From Solanum dulcamara (taxonomy: Eukaryota; Streptophyta; Magnoliopsida; Solanales; Solanaceae), in assembly GCF_947179165.1 (NCBI RefSeq), contig NC_077241.1:31801246-31865245 (forward strand): a stretch of 64,000 bases of DNA. Reading direction: 5' to 3'. Both the position numbers and the translations under genes were made by a program. The notes under the pieces were generated by a model. That model was not told where the DNA came from and ran no database searches. It saw only the letters and a list, made by a program, of their open reading frames with translations. Shown one piece after another: positions 1 to 11,451 of the stretch. Position 1 is the first letter of the stretch; each line of letters starts with the position of its first letter.

Positions 1-1692
1 AACACATAAAATCTTATGGTCAATGCTTCGTAAAACTTCATAGTAAAATATCATAGATTAACCTTCAACTTGTTTGGAACAATACCTTTAATCGGCATCT
101 TAAGACCATGCGAGCTATAACATGGAATCCGGTGTTACTCTTATTGAAAAGGGGGAGGATACCTTGCAAAAGTATACTCCATTATGGTACTCAACTCAAC
201 TCAACTATGCTATATATCAATCCACTAGCTAGGCAATGAAGACAACCTATGTGGGCAACATAGTTTGGGACTTTAGATTTCTACTAGGATTCCCTTGGGT
301 AACTATCTGTGTTGCTGGAATAAACCCTACCTAAAAGTTCTCTAGTTAGTCAATATCCCAATGGAATTCATTAAAACGTGATCATAAACATTATAAGGAA
401 AGATATTAATTACCTATCAATCCATCTTTACAAAACATATTAGAAGTAGCTCATTAAATTTAGTGATTCATAAGAATACATAACTTCGGTGAGAATTGTC
501 CTTATCACCATCTTTAACATGATTGTGTGTGAATTGCACTTATCACATAATAACATTTTTATAGCATAATTGATCAGCATTATAACTCTATCATTACAAT
601 AATAATCTAAACTTTAAATCATGAAAACCTTCCTTAAAAATCATTGAACTCAAAATCAACTTATGAAAATCATTTTTAACTTTATAATCATAATTTGGAA
701 ATAGATTTATGCATGTGCATTCATAATTTAACTCAAAATAATGAAATTCATGTAAAAATACACTTAGAATAATCATTGATAAGAATTTAACATAAAATTG
801 AGATAGCCCAATGCAATTCATCAAAACTAGAGTTCATAAACTATAGAAAATTGAATGAGATTTTGAGAATAATTTTGGACTCCATGGGTGAAAGGAATCT
901 ATGAATCAATCCCGACATACTTTGATTAAAATCACTCAGAATTGAAGAAGAAACCTTAGTGAAAGCTGAAACCCTAGCTTGAACCTTGGAGAAGAATCCT
1001 TGAAAGAAATATGTTGTTGCCTTACGGAATTTTGAAGAGTGATTATAGAATGAGGGAATTTCAAAGGATTGGGTAGATATAGGCTTTAATTTAGCCATAA
1101 TTGTGTCTAGGTTCATTGAACCGAACTTGGGAAATGAAGAAAATACCCCTTATTAGAACCCAAAATTTAACCCTTTGAATCCCTTTCTATGAGTCGTAGG
1201 TGAAATGATGATTCATCCGCAGGTATGAGAAAGGGATCGAATTCAAGTCTCTAAAGTTTACATACGAGTCATTTCTTTGATTCATCTTCAAGACTACGAA
1301 TCATAATATGCATTCGTCCTGCAGGTTTTGAAACCTGCAGACTTGAGGGTCCCTGAACCTTCACTTACGATTTGTGTCTACTACTCATCCAAAGGACTAT
1401 GAGTCATAAATATGACTCATCCTACAGGTTTTGAAACCTGCAAAATATGGAGTCTCTCAACTTATAAATCACTAGTTTTGAAAAATCATAGATACTCCTA
1501 CGATTCATCTTATTGAGTTGTAGGACCTCACTTGAGAATAATTCTAGGCAAGTGCAAAAGACTCCATCTACGACTCTTCTCTGCGATTCATAAAAACCTC
1601 TACGAGTCTTAGGTGAGTCATAATATTGAGTCCAGTCCACATTTTGAGTAATTTCATCTTGGTTCCAACTTTTTGACTTCCAAGGTCTTACA
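1..1692 (-). mobile_element. B-type LTR, minus strand, cut by the window edge
   Basis: Non-coding LTR sequence read on the minus strand. Its 5' end is at the right: the complement starts TGTAAGACC at 1692, the same start as the LTRs at 37379 (plus) and 36501 (minus). The left part carries the blocks seen in the other B LTRs, such as 'ccttga...gaatcaatcc' near 880-930. About 1190-1690 is rich in short TGACTCAT/ATGAGTCA words, which mark the 5' third of B LTRs. The small open frames here (594-824, 841-1116, 1422-1640) have no recognisable domain and I treat them as chance. Confidence 0.75.
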
Positions 1693-3729
1693 TGTCATCT
1701 AGTTGAAGAGTCGTAACATTGATTCCTAATGAAACTTTAGAGACTGAGGAATTTGCAGGGTTTCAGACCTACACGACTAAAAGGGTTTACGACCTATAGA
1801 CTAAAGGATGAGTCATAGACACGACTCGTAGAAATAACTTCAGAGACTCGAAGTCTCAGAGTTTTAGGGACCTACAAGACGAGTAGTTCCTATGACTCAT
1901 TAACATTATTACGACTCATAGATTCATCATTTTAAGTTCAAAAATCTGGATTTAATAAAGGGTATTTCTGTATTTTCCCATGTTTAATTTAAAGAACCTA
2001 AATACTTTTATAGATAAGTTCAAAGCTTATAATAACCCTACTCTTCAAATTCCCTTCCTTTTTTAATTCCTTCTCTTAAATTCTCTAAGGTAAAATTAAG
2101 AAATTCTCCCAATGGTCTCTTTTACAAATTCAAGCTAGGATTTTAAGTTTATCAAGGTTCCTCTTCAATTCTAAGTTGATTCAATCGAGGTATGTGGAGA
2201 TTGATTCATTGGTTCCTTGAATTTCCATTACTTTTAAACCCTAGTTTAGATAAATTGTTTTGGACTATTTCAATTATATTTTTAATTATTATTAATGATC
2301 ATTATGAGTATGATTTTTTTATTAATTTCATGATTTCAATTCCCAAAATTCTCTTGAATTTCCATTACTTTTAAACCCTAGTTTAGATAAATTGTTTTGG
2401 ACTATTTCAATTATATTTTTAATTATTATTAATGATCATTATGAGTATGATTTTTTTATTAATTTCATGATTTCAAATTCAATTATGAATTTACATGCAC
2501 GAAGCTATTTTTAATGATTATTTACTAGAAGTATGATTATAAAGTTCAATGATTTCAAAGTTTCTCATTGTTTTCACGCAAATTGACTATGTATACGAGT
2601 TTTACTCTAAAATTCAAGTATGAATTATGATCATGGATTATCAATTATGTTCAAATTATGAATTTCATTATAGTTATGAAGAAAGGTGACTTAGGATCCT
2701 TATTTGGTGATCTAGGAACCTAATGGCATGAATTATAGAATTACGATTAGTAATGTTAAAAGTCTTTTACTTACATTGAAATTATTACATGAAAATTAGC
2801 TACTCTATGAAGGTTAAACCTATTCACAAGTTTTATGATATATGTAAAGTATTATTACTATGTTATGTATTCCGTGGGATTTGACTTAGCATCAAATTAG
2901 TCTTGAGGTGAGGGCTTGACATACGGAGTGCTTATATAAAGTCTGTTGTCTAATAACTATGTGCCACTGTAGGTTTGACAATATGGTCTATCTAGTGGAT
3001 CCACAAATAGCACATATTCATGATACCTGCCTAGTCATGTATAGTCTACCATGGCAAGTGGATTTCTCTTTCTTCCATTATATGGGGAGACATCAGAATT
3101 CCATTCAATAGCTCGCATAGTCTCATTATCAGTTATGGTTCTATCCCACATATGTATATTTTCTTTATGTTCTTTTATGATTTCAGCTATGTGTCTTAAA
3201 TGTTTTGAACATTATGACTTTACTTATCCTCTTATATAATGTATGTTAGTTGATCATTGCATATTATGATTTATATTGAATAGCATGTCCACATTCTTAG
3301 TACATTAAAATGTAGTAACGCATATTTTTGACTACATTGACTCATAATACAGGGTTGAGGATCACATTCCTTCCACACATAGCTAGTAGAGTTTGCATCT
3401 GGTATAGTTTTTGTGAATCCCCATCTATCGAGGGTGATTTATGGGTTTATTTCATTCTAATGGCTTTTGTTATATTCATATTGAGGGTGAGCTAGGGACA
3501 TGTCTTATCTCCAACCCATCTTGAGTAGTAAAGGCATGTTTGGACAGATCATGTAGAGTCTATGTAGTTGAGTTTATATTCTCTTTTATTTTTCATGTTT
3601 TAGACTCTTCCTATGTTATTTCTATTTTATTACCATATGTATGCTTACAATATGTCAACAGGCTTGATTGGATCCCATACACGCATTCTTTTGCTGCATT
3701 ACGACTAGGCCCTAGGTCGGGTCGTGACA
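1693..3729 (+). mobile_element. LTR1 of the tandem array (B type), plus strand
   Basis: Plus-strand LTR ending GGGTCGTGACA at 3729. The body matches LTR2 (13378-15050) and LTR3 (15653-17670) by eye along most of its length. The first 250 bp hold B-type TGACTCAT words, and no clean TG start is visible at 1693, so the 5' edge is probably damaged by the neighbouring inverted LTR. No primer binding site follows at 3730. Instead the array spacer follows, so this is not the 5' LTR of a normal element. It contains a 137-bp tandem duplication. Confidence 0.75.
2216..2489 (+). repeat. 137-bp tandem duplication inside LTR1
   Basis: Two head-to-tail copies start with 'cttgaatttccattac' at 2216 and 2353, a period of 137 bp. 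The copies look identical for about 120 bp. The other LTRs of the array have only one copy. Identity at this level in an otherwise diverged LTR suggests a recent slippage or unequal exchange. Confidence 0.9.
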
Positions 3730-4261
3730 GAGGTGCAAGCCTATTATATTGAGTTTTTGAGTTAATTTTATAATCTTTCATTGAGTTCCCTATATATTTG
3801 TTGATGTTGACACTATTCCTAAGAGGTCAAGTTCTTGAAATTGTTGTTCATGTTTGCATTCACATGAACTCTATTTTAGTATCTACATTGCTTACTTTTA
3901 TGCATTATTTTGAGAATAAAATAATGCCATATTTCATCTTTTAAAAAGTTTGAGCATGAGTTTGAGTTTAAGAAGCCTTTCATTCAATGATTTAGAGCAT
4001 TATAATTATCGAGTACAAATGAGTAGAGTAATAATGCATTTACATATTTATCTTTAAAAAAGTTGAGAAATTAAACCTATATTTTATGCATTCACTGAGT
4101 TGAGTAGTAGTATGATTTTAAAGAGAAGTTATGAGTTGAAATTAGTTGAGTTAAATTGAGTAAAGTCCAATGAGACTAATGATATAATATTTTGAATAAT
4201 TATACTCACTTGAGTTCATGAGCATAATTGTATATTTTGGAAATTGTATTGAGCACCGATT
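3730..4261 (+). repeat. Array spacer 1 (3' end deleted)
   Basis: Non-coding sequence starting 'gaggtgcaagcctatt', repeated at 15051 and 17671 directly after an LTR end. It stops near 4260, where 'gagcaccgattt' runs straight into 'ggccgaattta', a block that lies about 270 bp inside the next LTR in the other units. The missing piece is the spacer end plus the LTR start, roughly 0.33 kb. There is no gene. Confidence 0.75.
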
Positions 4262-4368
4262 TGGCCGAATTTAGTTTTTAATAAGGGCACTTTAGACTTT
4301 TCCTTAATTATTAGTTAATGAACCTAGACGTTTTTACGACCTAATTCAGCTCTATAAAATAACCTAAA
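4262..4368 (+). mobile_element. LTR2, 5' fragment left of the A1 insertion
   Basis: Plus-strand A-type LTR sequence (compare 15893-16000). It is interrupted at 4368 by element A1 and resumes at 13378. The last five bases, CTAAA (4364-4368), are repeated at 13378-13382 as the target site duplication of A1. Confidence 0.8.
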
Positions 4369-6424
4369 TTTCACTACCCGACCTAGGGCTTAATCGTAAC
4401 ACGGTGATCGAAACCTCGAAGGGCTCCAACCAAGCCTCATGTACATATCATAAGCATACATAAGGTAAAATATAAAAGCAGAAATATCATAAGAGAGTCT
4501 AAAACATGAATAGAAATTTGAAAATGTCTTATGACAACATAGACTCGAATATATGTCCAACTAGATGCCTCTAAACATGAGTATGGGCGGGGTCTAAGAC
4601 ATGTCCCTAGCTCACCCTCAATATACAACGTAAACAAAAAGTCTTTTGAAAAGAAAATAGTAACCAACTTGAAAATTTATCCCCGATCAATGAGGACTCA
4701 CCACAACACAGTTGGATAGAGAATGCCTACTAGTTACGTGGATGATTAGGATCTTCAACCTCAACCTCTACATTATGAGATAATGTAGGCAAAAAGTATG
4801 TATTAGTATGTTGGAATGTACTAAGTCTGAGGGCGTGACATGCAACGTAAATCATGGAATGCAAAAGTCAAGTAAAACGCATGATAAGATGGAATAAGTA
4901 AAGTCATGACAAAATCATATTGACCCAAGCATTTAAAAGCATAAATTCAAAATCGTAACATACTTAAGAGATCATACATATGTGGGATAGGAACCATAAC
5001 CGCAAATAAGATCATGCGAGCTATAATATAGAATCCCATTTTCCTCCCAATATAATGAAGAAAAGGGGAATCTACTTGCCAAGGTAGACTCTACCTCATT
5101 AGGCGGGTCATCCATACACTATATATGGATCCAATAGCTAAGCCATGAAGGCAACCTTTAGTGGCATGTAGTTTATGAGACATGAGGCTGCTACTAAGGC
5201 TTTCAGTAGGGTCCTCACCTCAACTCCACTTGGTGCTAAGTCAAATCCCATGGAATATATACATAGCATAGAAATCATAATTATATATATCATAGTCATA
5301 ATCATAGGTTTGAAATCATAGAGTGACTCATTTTCATAACATACTTGTAATATGAGAATTGTCCTTTCATCATTACAATCATATTTGCATAATTCATATC
5401 ATTAGGCCTTAGGTCACCATATAGGGCCCTAAGTCACTTTACTTCATAACTTGCATTAAATTCATACCTTGAACTTAGAGTAAAACTCAATTGCATGATC
5501 ATAAACTTTAGGGCCCTAAGTCACCTTACTTCATAACTTGCATGAAATTCATACCTTATACCATGCATGATCATAAACTCAATTCACTTGAAAACATGCA
5601 TGATCATAAACTTTATACCAGCCCATACATAATTCATATAAATAATATCCTTTGGAAGTATAATTCAAAATACTCATAATTTACACATGAACCCTAGAGA
5701 TTAAAATAGGAGAATTCATGGAGAACTCTTCAATTCAATGCAATAACCATCAATTTATATAAAAATAGACTCATGATCATACTTTAACTCATAATTCATG
5801 AAGTAGGAATAGAGATCATAAAACCTATAAAATAACATAATTTAATTTGATAGAAAACCTTGAGAATTTGATTGGGCTTCATGGATGCAAGAATCCATGA
5901 ATCAATACCACATACCTTAAGTGAGAACACCAAATAATTGGAAGAACTTGAGAGTTTGATTGGAGAAATTGAGTAGATTACTTGAATTCTTCAATGGAAA
6001 TCCATGAGAGCCTTTTTGTAGAGAGAGAAATATTTGATAGATGAATTGTAGAAGAATGAATAGAATTAAGGGTTTAGGTAAATTTATTGAGTTGGATTAG
6101 GCTCTAAAAACTCTAGGCTCATTGACTAATAATTTGGAAAAGGTCTAAAACGCCCTTTAAAAAAACTCAACTCGGCCAGAAAATTCTCTCAGGTCTGTGA
6201 CACAGACCATTTACGGTTCCTACTATTTCATGAGTTTTTTCAAAAATCTATCTTCTGATATACGGGGCCTAAAAATCTAGTGATACCATTCTTCTATAGG
6301 TTTTGACCCCCTAATCAATATTCCGAACACGGATTTTCCAAAAAGATTAAGGATGATGCATTACTTGAGGGCCTATTCTCAAAGCATTCTTAAGGTACTT
6401 TAATTAGTTTTAAGGGATGTTACA
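4369..6424 (-). mobile_element. 3' LTR of A1
   Basis: On the minus strand it starts TGTAACATCCC at 6424, right after the polypurine tract, and ends near 4369 in a decayed form of GTCGTGACA. It is about 130 bp longer than the 5' LTR, partly because of a local duplication with an 87-bp period ('agggccctaagtcac' at 5423 and 5510). The hairpin sequence 'ctacattatgag' typical of A/B LTRs is at about 4771-4790. Confidence 0.88.
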
Positions 6425-6439
6425 ATATCTCCCTCTTGG
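6425..6439 (-). other. Polypurine tract of A1
   Basis: The minus strand reads CCAAGAGGGAGATAT immediately before the 3' LTR start. In LTR elements this purine run primes plus-strand DNA synthesis. A near-identical run sits at 57449-57463 in element A3. Confidence 0.8.
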
Positions 6440-6719
6440 GAACATTCGTCCTCGAATGAGATTTAACTAATATAGGAAATACATGGAAAAAGGATTTAGA
6501 AACCTAACATGAATATGAGGACACTTTGAAAAAAAATGCATATAACATGTAGAATTCATACTCAACATAAGACATAGTCCTTGAGAGAAATCATTTTCAT
6601 GAATTATTCATGCATATGAATGGCATAAGGAACTGAAGAGTAGAAGCTTAATCGATTTGATCATGAGCACCTTAGTACCTTTAGGCTTGAGTGAAGGGAA
6701 AGAGATAAGGATATCACTT

Positions 6720-7988
6720 CATCATGCCTGATTCCGCTTCCCAGGTAACACTCTCTACTTGTTGATTCCTCTATAAGACTTTGACAAATGTAACGTCTTT
6801 ATTTCTCAGCCTCTTCACTTGCCCGTCTAAAATCTCAATGGGGACCTCCTCATATGCCAAATTCTCTTCAATACTCACATTCTCCCTTGTCACAATAGAA
6901 TTTGGATCACACACAAACTTCCTCAACATCGACACATGAAATACTGGATGAACCAAAGCCAACTAAAATGGCAAGTCTAACTCATATGCTACCTTGCCAA
7001 TGCGCTTCAATATCCTATAATGTCCTATATATATAGGGCGCAACTTCCCTTTCTTACGAAACCAATTACCCCTTTTATAGGTGAAATCTTTAAATACACC
7101 ATATCGTCCACATCAAATTCAAGCCCTCCTCTCCTAGTGTTTGAATAGGACTTTTGACGACCGCACCATTTTCAATCTTTCTCTTATGAGGCTTACTTTT
7201 TCCATTGCATCAATTACCAAATCTGGACCAATCAATGCCATCTCACTAACTTCAAACCATCCCACCAGAGACCTACAACTTCTCTCATACAAGGCTTCAA
7301 AATGAGCTATTTGGATGCTAGAGGGATAACTATTATTGTAAGTGAACTCAATCAATGACAAATGTCATCCCAACTTCCTCTAAGGTCAATCACACATGAC
7401 CTTAACATATCCTCCAAGGTTTGAATTGTTCTCTTGGCTTGTCTATAAGTTTGAGGATGAAAAGTGGTACTTAGCTTGACTTTAGTACCAAGACCTTTCT
7501 GAAATGACTTCTAAAAAATGTGAACTAAATTGAGTACCTCTATTTGATATAATTGACAAAGGAACACCGTGAAGTTTCACAAGTTCACGAATGTACAACT
7601 TGGCATAATCTTCGACACCATAAGAAGTTTTGACAGGTAGAAAATGTGCCAATTTGGTCATTCGATCCATAATGACTGAAATAGAATCATGTTTTCTTCT
7701 AGTATGAGGCAAACCCATGACAAAGTTCATATTCACATCTTTCCACTTCCATGTAGGAATTTCGATTTTTTGAGCTAGACCTCCCATCCTTTGATGTTCA
7801 ACTTTCACTTGTTGTAAATTAGGACACTTATCCATGAACTCCGCTATGTCCTTATTCATGCCATTCCACCAATACACTTTCCTCAACTCATGATACATCT
7901 TGGTGGATCTCGGATGAATTGAATATCGAGAACTATGGGCCTCATTCAATATCAACTTTCTTATTCCATTAACATTTGGAAAACACAA
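6720..7988 (-). pseudogene. A1 integrase and chromodomain-like tail (broken)
   Basis: Minus-strand fragments 7988-7482, 7361-7134 and 6962-6771 together cover an integrase that would insert element cDNA into the genome. Seen: the zinc-finger region (YSIHPRSTKMYHEL), the core, the 'FTYNNSYPSSIQ' region, 'HPVFHVSMLRKF' and a chromodomain-like end. The frames are not continuous. Two expected catalytic Asp positions read Asn: 'NMNFVMGLP' in place of the usual MDF, and 'IISNRG' in place of SDRG. Both need only a G-to-A change. The third acidic residue is not visible in an open frame. The protein is inactive. Confidence 0.85.
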
Positions 7989-8018
7989 CTGACCTTGGTA
8001 ACGTAGTATCCCATCTTC

Positions 8019-8659
8019 TCATAGGGAAACAGCCCCAATGGATTTTTTAGTAACCGACTTCTTTAATTTGACCAAAATTGGATCATTGTCTTGTATGGCC
8101 TTGATGTCTGTCGTAAGACACAATTCTGAACCACTATGTATAAGAACACTTGCATCATTGGAATCAACCAAACACACACCTAGACGTGATAATCTATGGA
8201 GCTCTTTGACTAATTCCCTTTTACCTTCCTCAACATGTGCAACACTATCCATAGAAAACTGACTAAGAGCATCGGCTACAACATTTGTCTTACCCAATAG
8301 TAAAATAAGCTCATGTCATAGTCCTATAGGAGTTCAATCCTTCTTCTTTGACTAAGGTTCAAGTCCCTTTGACTAAACACATATTGCAAGCTTCTGTGGT
8401 CGGTAAACACATCAACATGCACACCATAAAGATAATGGCGCCAAATTTTCAATGTAAACACAACCGCCGTAAGTTCAATATCATGGGTTGGATAGTTTCT
8501 TTCATGTACTTTAAGTTGTCTAGAGGCATAGGCTATAACCTTACCATGTTGCATGAAGACACAACCCAAACAACCACGCGAAGCATCATAATAAATAACA
8601 AACCCATCTGAAATTTCGGGCAATATCAAAATAGGAGCTGATGTAAGATGATCTTTCAA
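8019..8659 (-). pseudogene. A1 RNase H domain and linker (broken)
   Basis: Minus-strand fragments 8659-8324 and 8297-8019. The first carries the RNase H fold seen in gypsy elements: '[10 protein letters not shown]' with the first catalytic Asp, '[19 protein letters not shown]' and '[11 protein letters not shown]'. It ends in a frame break near 8324. The second starts '[11 protein letters not shown]' and leads into the linker before the integrase. RNase H degrades the RNA of the RNA-DNA hybrid during reverse transcription. The catalytic residues I can see are kept, but the frame is broken on both sides. Confidence 0.85.
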
Positions 8660-8700
8660 TATTTGAAAACTTTTCTCATATTCTTCCGACCATTAGAATT

Positions 8701-9881
8701 TTACCTTTTTTGTGTCAACTTAGTTAAAGGCAAAGAAATAGATGAGAACCCTTCAACAAACCTTCTGTAGTATCTACCTAAGCCCAAAAAGCTTCCAATG
8801 TCCAAAGGAAATAATGGTCTGGGCCAATTCTGAACTGCCTCCATTTTCTTTGGATCTACTTTAATCCCATCACCGGACACCACATGGCCAAGAAATGCAA
8901 CTTCTCTTAGCCAAAATTCTCACTTACTAAATATAGTGAATAATTTCTTTTTCCTGAATGTTTGCAACACAATCCTCAAGTGACCCATATGATCTTCCTC
9001 ATTTCTAGAGTAAATCAAGATATCATCAATAAAAGCCACTACAAACATATCCAAATATGGTTTGAAAATACGATTCATCAAATCAATGAATATAGAGGGA
9101 GCATTTGTCAATCTAAATAACATTACTACAAATTCAAAATGACCATACCTTGTCCGAAAAGCCATCTTGGGAATATCACACTCTCTTACCCTCAATTGAT
9201 GATAACCGAAATAGCAGTCAATCATAGAAAAGTAGCTTGCTCCTTGTAATTGATCAAATAAGTCATCTATCCTTGGGATTGGATATTTTTTCTTTATGGT
9301 GAGCTTATTCAATTGTCGGTAGTCTATACACATTCGAAGTGACCAATCTTTTTTCCTAACAAATAACATGGGAGCACCCATGGTGAAATAATTGGTCGTA
9401 TAAAACCCTTATCCAACAAATCCTTCATATTTTCTTTTAACTCCTTAAGTTCCACCGGAGCCATATGGTAAGGAGGAATATAGATAGGTTGGGTATCAGA
9501 AAGGAGATCTATACCAAAGTCAATATCCCTTTTGGGAGGAATACCAGACAAATCATCGAGAAACACGTCGAAGAACTCATTAACTATAGGAACCGATTCA
9601 AGAGTAGGATTTTTAGAATCAATGTCCCTACCTCGCACCAAATGATAAATCCACCCTTTAGAAATCATTTTTTGTGTCTTAATACATGAAATGAATCGAC
9701 CCTTAACCACTGAATCATTACCCTTTAATTCAAGAATAGGCTCATTCGGGAAGTGAAACTTAACCACTTGAGTTCTACAATGTATAGACGCGTAAGTGGC
9801 ATGTAACCAATCCATACCAAGAATTATGTTGAAATTAGTCATATTAAGTTCAACAAGGTCACATGGAATAACTTTGTGCAA
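8701..9881 (-). pseudogene. A1 protease end and reverse transcriptase (broken)
   Basis: Minus strand. Fragment 9881-9324 spans the protease C-terminal part ('IILGMDWLHATYASI') and the RT N-terminus ('IPPYHMAPVELKELK', '[10 protein letters not shown]'). Frame then shifts near 9380 into 9381-8920 with RT blocks '[18 protein letters not shown]', 'YFGYHQL', '[13 protein letters not shown]' and the catalytic 'FIDDILIYS'. Fragment 8883-8701 holds the thumb region '[14 protein letters not shown]'. The RT active-site Asp pair is intact, but at least two frameshifts separate the pieces. Confidence 0.87.
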
Positions 9882-10343
9882 GACCCATATGGAAAAATTT
9901 CTATAAGCTCTTTAGGCTAATACCGAACCACCAATGGGAGTATAAATCAAAAAATATTCTATCAACACTTTGGGGAACACATAAAATCTCATAGCAATGT
10001 AAAAAGTAACAAAAGACAAGTTGGCACCCGGATCAAGCAATGCATAAACATCAAAGTTAAAGACTCATACCATACTCATGACCACATTGGGAGCATCATC
10101 AACCTCTATCCTAGCATGAAAAGCTGATAATCGGTTGTTGTATTTGCCACCCTTAGGTGTAGCTTTGGAGCCTTGGTGCACTTGACCTCATAAAGGATGA
10201 CTGTCTCCACCCTTGTTGGCTACAAGAGGGAACTCGGATCGCTTATGTCCCATCTTGCCACATCCATATCAAGCAACCGTTCCCATCAAGCACTTTCCTC
10301 TATTATTCCTTCCACACTTTGCACATTTTTGAAAATAAGGGTT
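9882..10343 (-). pseudogene. A1 zinc knuckle and protease N-terminal part (broken)
   Basis: No long open frame on the minus strand, but blocks are recognisable. Near 10225-10275 a sequence reads Y-G-C-G-K-x-G-H-K-R-S, a zinc knuckle with its first and last Cys lost. Near 10010-10070 a D-P-G-type protease active-site region can be read. The segment links gag to the protease and is heavily mutated. Confidence 0.6.
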
Positions 10344-10479
10344 ACTAGCATTTACACCTCTTTCTTCTTGAGGTTTAGGGTATGGAAGCCTATCCTTAGC
10401 AAACTTCTTCCCCAAGCTTTGGCCGTGATGAGAGCATCCACTTCTACAAACAGTCCTAGCATTTGAGAACCCACTTTTG

Positions 10480-11232
10480 TACCAGGCCCTCTAAGAATCC
10501 CTCATCCTTATTTCCTTGAGCTTTTCTCCTTCAATTTGTTTGGCAAAAGTTATGAGCTGAGATATGTCCGTCTCCTTAACAAGCATAGCAGTGCTACATT
10601 CCTTATCAACAAAGTTGGACACCTCCGATATGAATTTACTCATTCAGGCACGTGGATCAGCAACCATTGAAGGAGCATACTTGGATAGCTTAGCAAACCT
10701 GAGGGCATATTCCCTCATCCCTATATTGCCTTGTCGAAGATTTATGAACTCCAACATTTTATCCTCCCTTAACTCAAGAGGGAAAAACTGATCAAGGAAA
10801 GAAAGTTTGAAAGCTTCCCATTCGATAGGACCTTCATCCACCCTCTCCAACTTCCATTGAGTGTACCATATTTCAGCAACACCCTTCAGTTGGTAAGCCA
10901 CCAACTCCGTTTTTCTTCTGAATTCACCCCCATAATACTCACTATCTTGTAGACCTCATCAATGAACTCTTGATGATCTTCATTGACTTTTAAGCATGAA
11001 ACTCCAGAGGATTCATTCGTGCAAAGTCTCTTACTCTTGAGGCTGGAGTAGAAACATTAGGAGGATCCAAAATACCTTGGTTGGTCACCACTCGGGCTAG
11101 CATAGAAATAGTGGTTCGAAACTCCACATTAGTCACCTGGTCCAATAAACGACCATCGTCTTGAGGAGCCAGCAGAGCTTGGGCTATATTAACATTATCT
11201 CCCCTTGAAAATGGTGGTATTCTTAGAGCCAT
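10480..11232 (-). pseudogene. A1 gag (broken)
   Basis: Minus strand, starting ATG at 11232. Fragment 11232-10990 begins 'MALRIPPFSRGDN' and runs to 'RDFARMNPLEFHA'. Fragment 10904-10644 holds the capsid core 'GVAEIWYTQWKLERV', 'FLDQFFPLELRE', 'MLEFINLRQGNIGMREYAL'. The same core occurs at 32713-33110 (A2) and 54415-54624 (B element), which supports the call. A frameshift lies between the two fragments and a stop follows 10644. Confidence 0.85.
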
Positions 11233-11435
11233 CTTTTTGAAAAATCACAAAGAAAGATCGTTAGGCAAAAAAAGTCTTAACGTAAACTCTATAGCATGAC
11301 ATAGATCATGAAAGAAGTAAGAATTCCTAAATGCCTCATATCCTCCTACTCATAAGTGTGGCGCGCTTCACACCCATGAATAAGACTCTACTTGACGCGG
11401 CATGTTGGACACCCTAGGACACTTGAAAAACCTTG

Positions 11436-11447
11436 TCTCTGATACCA
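11436..11447 (-). other. Primer binding site of A1 (initiator-Met tRNA type)
   Basis: The minus strand reads TGGTATCAGAGA about five bases after the 5' LTR end. TGGTATCAGAGC is the known complement of the plant initiator-Met tRNA 3' end. One mismatch is visible at the last base. Confidence 0.85.
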
Positions 11448-11451
11448 AGCT

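Noticed and set aside
3540..3752. Frames across LTR ends such as 3540-3752 and 60693-60962
   Set aside because: They run over LTR borders or LTR sequence that recurs many times in different states of decay.
8038..8611. Plus-strand frames opposite A1 pol (8038-8262, 8348-8611, 9465-9689, 10197-10466, 10564-10791)
   Set aside because: They are shadows of the minus-strand gag-pol, whose domains are recognisable.
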